NCBI GenBank assembly: GCA_031177845.1
Contig: JAPSGG010000067.1
Coordinates: forward strand, 1 to 7,318
DNA: 7,318 bases
From: Chromatiales bacterium
Lineage (GTDB): Bacteria; Pseudomonadota; Gammaproteobacteria; JACCYU01
Direction: 5' to 3'
Below the pieces are notes generated by a model. It saw nothing but the letters and a program-made list of their open reading frames with translations. It searched no databases and was not told the origin of the DNA. The position numbers and the translations under genes are program-made. How positions within the stretch are numbered: position 1 is the first letter of the stretch; each line of letters begins with the position of its first letter. This document shows, in pieces, positions 1 to 6,265 of this stretch.

Positions 1-142
1 CCGCGCCCTCCATAATGGCCGCCACGAGAGAATGTACGGGCGCGATGCTTACCGCCACATCGGGCGCGGCATCGGCGCGCGGGGGCGCCCACGAAGCCGA
101 TGCCAACAGGAGTATCGTCAACAAAGCTCTCACCGAGATCAT
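1..142 (-). CDS. znuA: ZnuA, periplasmic zinc-binding protein of the ZnuABC transporter (N-terminal fragment)
   Basis: Only the first 47 codons are in the window; the gene continues past the left edge. The start is the ATG whose A is at 142, preceded on the minus strand by AGAAGG about 7 nt upstream, a good ribosome binding site. The product opens with a Sec-type signal peptide: MISVRA, then the hydrophobic LLTILLLASASWA, with likely cleavage around the Ala-Asp-Ala at residues 23-25. The mature start, DVAVSIAPVHSLVAAIMEGA, matches the conserved first strand and helix of ZnuA-type (cluster A-I) metal-binding proteins. ZnuA captures Zn2+ in the periplasm and hands it to the ZnuB permease. The zinc ligands and any His-rich loop lie outside the window, so metal specificity is inferred from the divergent zur-znuC-znuB genes. 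It could in principle bind manganese, but the Zur neighbour makes zinc much more likely. Confidence 0.85.
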   Translation of the reverse strand, partial: MISVRALLTILLLASASWAPPRADAAPDVAVSIAPVHSLVAAIMEGA

Positions 143-169
143 GATCAGGCCTTCTGCATTCGGGGCTCG

Positions 170-194
170 TAACGTTATACTGTAACATCATTAC
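170..194. promoter_or_regulatory. Putative Zur operator in the znuA/zur divergent promoter region
   Basis: Between the divergent znuA and zur starts (143-214) lies the imperfect inverted repeat GTTATA-C-TGTAAC, centred on position 180. It resembles the AT-rich GTTATA...TATAAC core of gammaproteobacterial Zur boxes. A second partial dyad, GTAA-CATCA-TTAC (182-194), overlaps its right arm. A -10-like TATACT (176-181) faces zur on the plus strand and TATAAC (179-174) faces znuA on the minus strand. Both fall inside the repeat, so a bound repressor would block both promoters. The -35 hexamers are weak: TTCTGC at 152-157 for zur, and TTGGCT about 19 nt upstream for znuA. The repeat is seen in the sequence; Zur binding is inferred from motif likeness and position. 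Confidence 0.65.
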
Positions 195-214
195 ACGTAG
201 CCAAAGAAATAGGC

Positions 215-676
215 ATGCGACAGAAAACGACGGCGGCAGAACGACGGGCGGGCCTGGCGGCCGCCGAAAGGGCCTGTTCACGCAGTGGTAAAAAGCTGAC
301 CCCGTTGCGCCGCCGGGTGCTCGAACTCGTGCTCAACGCCGGCAAACCGGTCGGAGCTTACAACCTGCTGAAGTCACTCCGAGCCGACGGCTTCAGCGAT
401 GCCCCGCCAACCATCTATCGCACCTTGGAGTTTCTGCAGGCGCAGGGATTGGTGCATCGGATTGCTAAGTCGAATACCTTCGTGGCCTGCAGCCGGCCCC
501 ACGATGATCACTTCGGTCTGATCTTCGTCTGCAGACAATGCGGCGGAGCGGTCGAGCTCGAAGAGCAGCAGGTCATAGCCGACATCGGCTGCTGCGCGGG
601 CCGCTTGGGCTTTCAGATGTCCCGACAGGTCCTGGAGGTGGAAGGAACGTGCCGCGACTGCGGGGCGGCGTTGTGA
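215..676 (+). CDS. zur: Zur, zinc-responsive Fur-family transcriptional repressor
   Basis: A 153-residue Fur-family protein. The N-terminal winged helix spans about residues 25-85, with the recognition-helix signature PPTIYRTLEFL at 64-74, followed by the C-terminal dimerisation and metal domain. By alignment from memory with E. coli Zur, the regulatory zinc site is complete: His81, Cys92, His99 and Glu114 correspond to E. coli His77, Cys88, His96 and Glu111. The structural zinc site is the paired CRQC (Cys106, Cys109) and CRDC (Cys146, Cys149). This ligand set, with GLVHRI before the domain boundary, points to Zur rather than Fur or PerR. With zinc bound it should repress the uptake genes. 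It lies 72 bp from divergent znuA and precedes znuC and znuB on the same strand, so it probably autoregulates. The ATG at 215 has only a weak purine-rich stretch upstream. The tail ends three residues after the last Cys; E. coli Zur has a longer, His-rich tail. Confidence 0.93.
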   Translation: MRQKTTAAERRAGLAAAERACSRSGKKLTPLRRRVLELVLNAGKPVGAYNLLKSLRADGFSDAPPTIYRTLEFLQAQGLVHRIAKSNTFVACSRPHDDHFGLIFVCRQCGGAVELEEQQVIADIGCCAGRLGFQMSRQVLEVEGTCRDCGAAL

Positions 677-908
677 ACTCGCCCCCTTGTTCCACGAGGA
701 GGCATGTGCCGCATTGTGTGCGGCATGGCAGCGATGATGCAACGCAGGCGTGGTCAATGCAATCCTGGAGGCCGGTGATAGCGATATGGAGAGGGTTGGC
801 TTTAGCCGACCATCAAGCTCTTGGCCCAATGGAGTCGACCGTGCCGGATGCGCCTCTGCGGAAATCGCGCAAGGATAGCCAGGGCTACCTCTGGAACAGC
901 ATACCCAT
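677..908 (+). other. Gap between zur and znuC, with a short perfect hairpin
   Basis: This 232-bp spacer is unusually long for genes that are normally co-transcribed. It holds a perfect 7-bp stem, TGCCGCA (707-713) and TGCGGCA (719-725), with a 5-nt loop. No T-run follows, so it is not a standard intrinsic terminator; it could be an RNA processing or attenuating structure. A 24-codon frame starting at ATG 704 has AGGAGG only 1 nt before the ATG and no recognisable product. I see no convincing promoter of its own for znuC here. Confidence 0.4.
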
Positions 909-1709
909 ATGCTGATGCGAAGCGAACGATCTGGCGACCAGCCCTTGATCGAGGCGCGGGGCTTGAGTGTATGCGTGAACGGCCACGACATCATCAACGA
1001 CATCGATCTGGCGATCTTCCCCGGACAGATCGTGACCCTGATCGGCCCCAACGGCGCCGGCAAGACTACTCTGGTGCGCGCCCTGCTGGGGCTGGTGCCT
1101 TATCGGCAGGGTAAGGTGATGTTGGCACGCGGCCTCAAGATCGGCTATATGCCACAGCGGCTGCGCATCGATCCCATCGTCCCTTTAACGGTGCAGCGCT
1201 TTCTCACCCTCAACAACCGTGTGGCGCGCGCCGAGGTTCGGCACGCCCTGCGGGAAGTTGGCGCCTCGCACGTGGAGTCTGCGCCGGTCCAGGTCATCTC
1301 GGGCGGCGAGTTCCAGCGGGTGTTACTGGCGCGCGCGCTGCTGCGCGACCCAACGGTGCTGGTGCTGGATGAGCCGGCCCAGGGCGTGGATGTCGCCGGA
1401 CAGGGGGAATTGTACAAATTGATCGCCGCGATCCGCGACCGGCGCGGATGCGCCGTGCTAATGATCTCGCAGGACCTGCATCTGGTTATGGAGGCGGCCG
1501 ATTCGGTGATCTGTCTCAACCACCATGTGTGCTGTACCGGCCTGCCCGAGGCGGTGAGCCGCCACCCGGAATACCTCAAGCTTTTCGGCGCATTGCGGCC
1601 GGGCGGGCTTGCGATTTACACCCATCACCACGATCACCAGCACAATCTGCACGGTTGCGTCGTGCCACTGTCAGACAACCGCGGGAACACGGATGCCGAT
1701 TCTCGATGA
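909..1709 (+). CDS. znuC: ZnuC, ATP-binding subunit of the zinc ABC transporter (H-loop His replaced by Gln)
   Basis: A 266-residue ABC ATPase that powers ZnuB from the cytoplasmic side. Motifs in order: Walker A GPNGAGKT (46-53), Q-loop Gln83 in MPQR, signature ISGGE (130-134), Walker B VLVLDE (150-155) with the catalytic Glu155, and D-loop QGVD (158-161). The H-loop, normally SHDLHLVM in ZnuC, reads SQDLHLVM: residue 188 is Gln, codon CAG at 1470-1472. The ZnuC-specific segment CLNHHVCC (202-209) and the His-rich tail YTHHHDHQHNLHG (237-249) match E. coli ZnuC and separate it from other cluster A-I ATPases such as manganese systems. The ATG at 909 is the first start after an in-frame TAG upstream. 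Its ribosome binding site is weak, and Met3 at 915 is an alternative. The end overlaps znuB by 17 nt. The Gln is unusual and could be a real substitution or a base error (CAC or CAT to CAG). Confidence 0.95.
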   Translation: MLMRSERSGDQPLIEARGLSVCVNGHDIINDIDLAIFPGQIVTLIGPNGAGKTTLVRALLGLVPYRQGKVMLARGLKIGYMPQRLRIDPIVPLTVQRFLTLNNRVARAEVRHALREVGASHVESAPVQVISGGEFQRVLLARALLRDPTVLVLDEPAQGVDVAGQGELYKLIAAIRDRRGCAVLMISQDLHLVMEAADSVICLNHHVCCTGLPEAVSRHPEYLKLFGALRPGGLAIYTHHHDHQHNLHGCVVPLSDNRGNTDADSR

Positions 1710-2517
1710 CTTCATGCTGCGGGCGCTGGCGGCCGGCACCGCTGTAGCGGTGGTCGCCGGCCCCTTGGGATCGTTCATCGTATGGCGGCGCATGGCGTAC
1801 TTCGGAGACACGCTGGCGCACAGCTCGCTATTGGGCATTGCATTGGGATTTCTGTTCAACCTAGGCCTCAACTGGACCGTAATGGCGGTGTGCGCCGCGG
1901 TCGCACTGCTGCTGGCCATCCTGCAACGCCAGCGCCGCCTGGCGACCGATACCCTATTGGGCGTGTTGGCCCACAGTGCGCTGGCACTAGGACTGGTGGC
2001 GGTGGCGTTTGCCGAGGGTCTGCGCGTGGATCTCATGGGCTATCTGTTCGGCGATATCCTCGCCATCGCCAATCGGGACCTAGCGTGGATTTACGCCAGC
2101 GGTGGACTGGCCTTATTGGGAATCTTGGGCCTTTGGCGCCCGCTGTTGTGTATGACCATCGACGAGGAATTGGCTAAGGTGGAAGGCGTTCCCGTGATAT
2201 GGGTGAATATCGCGCAGATGCTGCTAGTCGCGGTGATCATCGCGGTGGCCATGAAGATCGTTGGAATTCTGCTCGTCACCGCGCTGATGATCATTCCGGC
2301 GGCGACCGCCCGGCGCTTTGCCGCGAGCCCTGAACAGATGGCATTGCTGGCTAGCCTGATCGGCTGCCTCGCCGTGGTCGGCGGTCTGTCTGCATCCCTT
2401 CAATGGGATACTCCGGCCGGACCCTCCATCGTGGCGGCCGCTGCGGTGGCTTTCGTGGTGGCCTATGCGCTCCCAGGCCGGGTATATCGGCCGACCACTA
2501 GGCCCTCGCGCACATAG
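1693..2517 (+). CDS. znuB: ZnuB, inner-membrane permease of the zinc ABC transporter
   Basis: A 274-residue polytopic membrane protein (E. coli ZnuB has 261), with repeated hydrophobic stretches at roughly 11-31, 46-77, 88-107, 131-149, 172-203 and 218-262. Family hallmarks are FGDTLAHSSLLG (37-48) in the first cytoplasmic region and VGILLVTALMIIPAATAR (190-207), the coupling segment of cluster A-I (ABC-3) permeases that contacts the ATPase. It forms the channel through which ZnuA-delivered zinc enters. The frame is open to an ATG at 1609, but the added 28 residues (beginning MRFTPITTIT) are not membrane-like and lie over the His-rich end of ZnuC. The ATG at 1693, with GGGA about 7 nt upstream, gives MPILDDFMLRA, the usual ZnuB beginning. 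That start overlaps znuC by 17 nt, suggesting translational coupling. The last 11 or so residues after LPGR are a short polar tail. Confidence 0.94.
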   Translation: MPILDDFMLRALAAGTAVAVVAGPLGSFIVWRRMAYFGDTLAHSSLLGIALGFLFNLGLNWTVMAVCAAVALLLAILQRQRRLATDTLLGVLAHSALALGLVAVAFAEGLRVDLMGYLFGDILAIANRDLAWIYASGGLALLGILGLWRPLLCMTIDEELAKVEGVPVIWVNIAQMLLVAVIIAVAMKIVGILLVTALMIIPAATARRFAASPEQMALLASLIGCLAVVGGLSASLQWDTPAGPSIVAAAAVAFVVAYALPGRVYRPTTRPSRT

Positions 2518-2840
2518 ACACCTTGGCGTCAAGATCGCAAGTGTGCAAAGGGACGCGGAGAAGGCAGATCGCGTCGTGAAGCTACGTGAGTGCGTGGCAG
2601 AGGGGAAAGGCCAACTGCAACCCGACGACTCGGATCACGACGCTTATCACGCCGCCTTGTTCGTCTCCCTATTTTTACCGTTCATCCAAACGGCGAGAGA
2701 CTAGCGCGGCGGCGGTGCGATACTACCCACTTGCCCAACCGGGCGAGGCGCACAGCGCCATTGTCGGCGGCGACGAGGTGGTCCGGCTTGCCTATCTCCC
2801 CTGCTCCAAGACCGCGTAACGAGTAGTTAACGGCCATGCA
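2518..2840. other. 323-bp stretch without a convincing gene
   Basis: The region lies between znuB and the GGDEF-EAL gene. Several frames stay open for 70-80 codons, as expected in GC-rich DNA. One of them (2465-2704, overlapping the end of znuB) would encode a polar protein ending in LFVSLFLPFIQTARD, but it has no ribosome binding site and no family I recognise. A 5-bp hairpin CCGTT / AACGG (2678-2693) follows rather than precedes a T-run (2672-2676), so it is not a normal terminator on either strand. The promoter of the downstream gene should lie here, but I could not identify convincing -35 and -10 boxes. Confidence 0.5.
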
Positions 2841-5249
2841 GTGCCTTCCGCCGCAAGCCATCGTCCCTCCCGCAAGCTAAATTCAGGCCCTTCCTGGGTG
2901 AAAATCCATAGCTTTCAGACCAAGCTGCTGATCCTGTTCATCGGTTTGATCGCGGCGGTGCAGATCGCCACGTTCATCGCGGTGCTCGCAACGACCCGGC
3001 ACAATATCGGAGAAGGCGCTCGCGATGAGTTGCGCGTGGGTGGACGCGTATTTATCCGGCTTGTCCATGCGCGCGGTGAGCAGCTGGCCGGCAAGGTGCG
3101 GATTCTAGCCTCGGACTACGCCTTCCGCGAGGTGGTCGCAACCATGGACTCGACGACCATTCAGTTAGCGCTGGCGAATTATGGGGAGCGCGTCGACGCC
3201 GATATCGCAATGCTGGCGTCGCTGGATGGGCAACTGCTGGCGAGCAGTCATCACAAATTCCAAGGCCGCATGCGCTTTCCCTTCCCGGACCTCCTCAAGC
3301 AGGCACCGGAGCAGGAATCCGTTTCCCTGGTGCTGATGTTTAGGGGCCGACCCTACCAGTTCGTGATCGCGCCGGTGTATTCGCCGGCTCACAAAGCATG
3401 GGTGTGCATGGGTTTCCGGATCGATCAAGAGATCGCTGCGGACTTCAAGTCGCTCACGGGGTTGGATATCTCCTTCCTGGTTCAGGGACCTAGTGAGCAT
3501 CCTCACGTTCTCGCCTCGACACTAGGCGCGGAAAGAGTGCAGGCCTTGCACCATGCCTTCGCCAGCGTGTTCAGCGCAGCCGGCACCGACCCATTTGTCG
3601 TGGAGGGGACAGCCCAACTGACACTTAGCCTGCGGCTTGCCGAACACGCTGGACATCAGGTCATCGCCGTCATCCAAACCTCAATGAAAAAGCAGTTGGC
3701 GCGGTATTATCGCTTAGAGTGGCAATTGGTCGCGCTATCAGTCGCGGCCTTGATTCTCTCCATCGTGGCAGCCAGCATGCTTGCGGGAAATGTCACGCGG
3801 CCGGTGCAGGCGCTGATCTCGGCCGCGCGCGAGATCGAGAAGGGTAGATATACGCGCGCCGTCGAGGTCAACCGCACCGATGAGATCGGCATGCTGGCGA
3901 CGACCTTCAACAGTATTGTGCACCGCGCTCACCACGATATCTTGACGGGTCTCCCCAACCGCGCCGTGGTTGGGGATCGCCTGAACATGTCGCTGGCGCG
4001 TGCGGAACGCCAAGGCACCTCATTCGCGCTGCTGCTGATGGATCTGAATCGCTTTAAGGAGATCAACGACACACTGGGTCACCAGACCGGTGATCTGGTG
4101 CTGCAGGAGACCGCCAAACGCCTGGCGAAAAACTCGCGTAGCACCGATACCGTGGCGCGCCTTGGTGGCGACGAGTTTCTGGTGCTGCTAGAGGACGTAG
4201 ATGTGCAGCAGGCGCTAGAAGTCGCCCGCAAGCTGACCGATGCGCTGATCCGGCCCATCGCACTGCCCCAGATGCAGATTAGCCTCAAGGTGAGCGTGGG
4301 CATCGCGTTGTACCCCGCGCATGCCCGCACGCTTGAGACTCTGCTGCGCCGCGCGGATATCGCCATGTATCACGCGAAGGAGACTAAGCAGGCCATCGCG
4401 GTTTACAGAATAGGACAGGATGAAAAGCATTTACTGCAAATTTCGCTGATCAACGATCTGGGGCGCGCGATCGATAATAACGAGTTGTACCTGCACTACC
4501 AGCCGATGGTCGCATTAACAGACAGGCGCGCGCTACGGGTGGAGGCGCTGGTACGCTGGCGCCATCCGAAGTACGGTATCGTGCCGCCAGATGAATTCAT
4601 TCCACTGATTGAAGAATCGGGCCAGATCCGCGCGCTGACGCGCTGGGCCTTGAAGACCGCGATTCATCAATGTGGGTTGTGGCACGAGCAGCAGATGGAC
4701 TTGTCCGTGAGCGTCAATCTCTCCGCGCTCGACCTGCTCGACGACAGTATGCCGGACGCCGTCGTACAATGTCTGTCCGCGCATAACGTGCAGGCATCCC
4801 AACTGACGCTGGAGATTACCGAGGGCGCGGTGATGCGCGATGCCGCGCACTCGTTGCAGGTACTCAATCGCCTCAAGGGCATCGGGATAGGTCTCGCCAT
4901 CGATGACTTTGGCATCGGTTATTCTTCCCTGAATCAACTCAAGCGCCTGCCGGTGGATGAAATCAAGATCGACAAGTCCTTTATCATCAACCTGAAAGAG
5001 GCCGATGATGACGCGGTCATCGTCCGCTCCATGATTGACCTAGGCCACAACATGGGACTGAAGGTGACAGCGGAGGGCGTTGAAACGCACGCGTGCTGGA
5101 ACCTTCTGGAATCGTACGGCTGCGATATGGTGCAGGGCTATTTCATCAGCCGGCCCCTGGCCGCAGATCAAATGGCGAAGTGGAAGAAGCGCTATGACGG
5201 CACAAGCGGGCAGCGCTTGGCCGCTGTGCCCACGCTTCCGCATGAATAG
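2841..5249 (+). CDS. Membrane-anchored GGDEF-EAL cyclic-di-GMP protein with a periplasmic sensor domain
   Basis: Up to 802 residues. Layout: transmembrane helix about 28-50; periplasmic region about 51-292, probably a double-Cache-type sensor; second helix 295-316; HAMP about 317-365; GGDEF domain about 366-525; EAL domain about 535-785. There is no PAS domain. The cyclase site is intact: HDILTGLPNR, metal-binding Asp401 and GGDEF at 442-446. The RxxD inhibitory site is Arg433-Asp436, five residues before GGDEF. The phosphodiesterase set is also complete: Glu568 of EAL, Asn626, Glu658, Asp688-Asp689, Lys709, Glu745 and Gln765. It may therefore both make and degrade c-di-GMP; which activity dominates cannot be read from sequence, and many such proteins act mainly as phosphodiesterases. 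No ATG precedes the first helix, so the start is GTG: either 2841 as given, or 2898 (V20), which gives the more typical start MKIHSFQTKLL. Neither has a strong ribosome binding site. The signal sensed is unknown. Confidence 0.93.
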   Translation: MPSAASHRPSRKLNSGPSWVKIHSFQTKLLILFIGLIAAVQIATFIAVLATTRHNIGEGARDELRVGGRVFIRLVHARGEQLAGKVRILASDYAFREVVATMDSTTIQLALANYGERVDADIAMLASLDGQLLASSHHKFQGRMRFPFPDLLKQAPEQESVSLVLMFRGRPYQFVIAPVYSPAHKAWVCMGFRIDQEIAADFKSLTGLDISFLVQGPSEHPHVLASTLGAERVQALHHAFASVFSAAGTDPFVVEGTAQLTLSLRLAEHAGHQVIAVIQTSMKKQLARYYRLEWQLVALSVAALILSIVAASMLAGNVTRPVQALISAAREIEKGRYTRAVEVNRTDEIGMLATTFNSIVHRAHHDILTGLPNRAVVGDRLNMSLARAERQGTSFALLLMDLNRFKEINDTLGHQTGDLVLQETAKRLAKNSRSTDTVARLGGDEFLVLLEDVDVQQALEVARKLTDALIRPIALPQMQISLKVSVGIALYPAHARTLETLLRRADIAMYHAKETKQAIAVYRIGQDEKHLLQISLINDLGRAIDNNELYLHYQPMVALTDRRALRVEALVRWRHPKYGIVPPDEFIPLIEESGQIRALTRWALKTAIHQCGLWHEQQMDLSVSVNLSALDLLDDSMPDAVVQCLSAHNVQASQLTLEITEGAVMRDAAHSLQVLNRLKGIGIGLAIDDFGIGYSSLNQLKRLPVDEIKIDKSFIINLKEADDDAVIVRSMIDLGHNMGLKVTAEGVETHACWNLLESYGCDMVQGYFISRPLAADQMAKWKKRYDGTSGQRLAAVPTLPHE

Positions 5250-5332
5250 CACAGCATAGCTCCTGCCCCAATACCCCAAGGACAGCGGCTGGATTGGTAC
5301 CGCTGCCAACCGGCACACTGGCAAATCAATGA

Positions 5333-5365
5333 GCAGCCGCGGGTCGCTACCCCGCTGCGTTTCCC
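5333..5365 (+). terminator. Possible terminator hairpin in the convergent gap
   Basis: The 139-bp gap between the convergent GGDEF-EAL and acyltransferase genes contains a stem of GCAG (5333-5336) plus CGGG (5340-5343), pairing with CCCG (5351-5354) plus CTGC (5355-5358). It has a 3-nt bulge and a 7-nt loop, and is followed by GTTTCCCC. The T-run is only three bases, so termination strength is doubtful. A second, weaker stem, CAGCGG / CCGCTG (5283-5288 and 5300-5305, 11-nt loop), lies upstream. Placement after a stop codon between convergent genes supports termination; the stems themselves do not prove it. Confidence 0.3.
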
Positions 5366-5388
5366 CATCTTCGTATACTGATCTTCGC

Positions 5389-6165
5389 CTAGAGCTGACG
5401 CTGGGTCTGGGACAGTGATTCGGGGCGACGTTCCACGCTCTGCCTGATCGCCTCAAACGCCTGTTTGGCTAGGGTGCGCCGATCCACCGATTGACTGGCG
5501 AGTTTTCGGCATAATGTCACTTCGACGTTTATGCGCTTTTCACTTAGCACACGGATTGCATGCTTAAAGAAAGGTTCAGCATCCACGAATGGGACGGCGG
5601 GGTGTACGCCATGTGCATGCGGATAGCGGATGGCCACCGGCTGGATATACGCGTTGGCGTACACGGCCGCACCGAACAGCCGCGGATGGAACCGCCTCAC
5701 GCTATGGCCGTCCGTAATTGTGCCCTCCGGGAACACCGCGATGCTGTGGCCGCGGCGCAGGCGAAAGGCGATCTGCTCCATCGCCTGATTGGCGGCATTC
5801 TTGCCGCCGCGCTGAATGAACAAGGTGCCCGCGCGCGCGGTCAGCATGCCCAGCGCTGGCCAGTCACGGATCTCTGCTTTGGATACGAAGCTGACTGGAA
5901 ATATACTGGCGAGCACCGGGATGTCCAGCCAGGAGATGTGATTGGAAACCGCTAATACGGGGTGCTCAGGAGGTGTCCCCAGCACTTTGATGTGCAGTCC
6001 CAAGATGCGAGCCACGCACCGCATCCACCAACTGACGACTGTGCGTTCTCTGTCTCCGGGCGGTTTGGTATCCCCGTGGCGCAGCAATGTCGTAGTGATC
6101 ACCAATCCGACAGCCACATGGATCGCGATCAGGAACAGGCGCCATGCAATACGGATATTTCTCAT
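5389..6165 (-). CDS. PlsC-family 1-acyl-sn-glycerol-3-phosphate acyltransferase (lysophospholipid acyltransferase)
   Basis: A 258-residue protein of the PlsC/LPLAT family, which transfers an acyl chain to the sn-2 position of lysophosphatidic acid or a related lysolipid at the inner membrane. A hydrophobic N-terminal segment (8-26) is a probable membrane anchor. Block I is NHISWLD (75-81), with the catalytic His76-x4-Asp81. Block II is GTLFIQRG (113-120), with substrate-phosphate-binding Arg119. Block III is FPEGT (145-149). Block IV is IQPVAIRY (174-181). All key residues are present, so it should be active. The substrate is uncertain: besides phosphatidic-acid synthesis, relatives acylate lyso-ornithine lipids (OlsA), and many proteobacteria carry several paralogues, so I give no symbol. 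The start is the ATG at 6165 with a weak ribosome binding site. It shares its strand with the DUF255 gene, 100 bp downstream of it, so co-transcription is possible. Confidence 0.92.
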   Translation of the reverse strand: MRNIRIAWRLFLIAIHVAVGLVITTTLLRHGDTKPPGDRERTVVSWWMRCVARILGLHIKVLGTPPEHPVLAVSNHISWLDIPVLASIFPVSFVSKAEIRDWPALGMLTARAGTLFIQRGGKNAANQAMEQIAFRLRRGHSIAVFPEGTITDGHSVRRFHPRLFGAAVYANAYIQPVAIRYPHAHGVHPAVPFVDAEPFFKHAIRVLSEKRINVEVTLCRKLASQSVDRRTLAKQAFEAIRQSVERRPESLSQTQRQL

Positions 6166-6220
6166 GTCTGCCAGTTGTCCGTAGGTTTCAGGCGCCGGAT
6201 ATGTTATTCGATCGCGGCGG

Positions 6221-6242
6221 CGCTGCGAACTCTATCGCAGCG
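6221..6242 (-). terminator. Stem-loop downstream of the DUF255 gene
   Basis: A perfect 8-bp stem, CGCTGCGA (6221-6228) and TCGCAGCG (6235-6242), with a 6-nt loop, begins 23 bp after the stop codon of the minus-strand DUF255 gene and lies upstream of the acyltransferase gene. No T-run follows on the minus strand, so it is not a textbook intrinsic terminator. It may instead be a transcript-stabilising hairpin or a weak stop between the two genes. Confidence 0.35.
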
Positions 6243-6265
6243 ATGCGTGGAAATCCGCTATGCCG

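Noticed and set aside
704..778. 24-codon ORF after zur with an AGGAGG just before its ATG
   Set aside because: The AGGAGG is only 1 nt from the ATG, too close for normal initiation, and the peptide has no recognisable feature.
538..915. 125-codon plus-strand frame bridging zur and znuC
   Set aside because: It overlaps the conserved C-terminus of zur in another frame, is rich in Arg/Gly/Pro and has no recognisable domain.
374..1063. 229-codon open frame on the minus strand
   Set aside because: It runs antisense across zur and the start of znuC, both clearly real; its translation resembles no family and is explained by GC-rich codon use.
2678..2693. Hairpin CCGTT / AACGG near a T-run as a znuB terminator
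   Set aside because: The stem is only 5 bp and the T-run lies before, not after, the stem on the plus strand; on the minus strand the run is of A.
2465..2704. 79-codon frame running out of the znuB end
   Set aside because: Its start is inside znuB in another frame, with no ribosome binding site and no recognisable family; it is one of several similarly long frames there.
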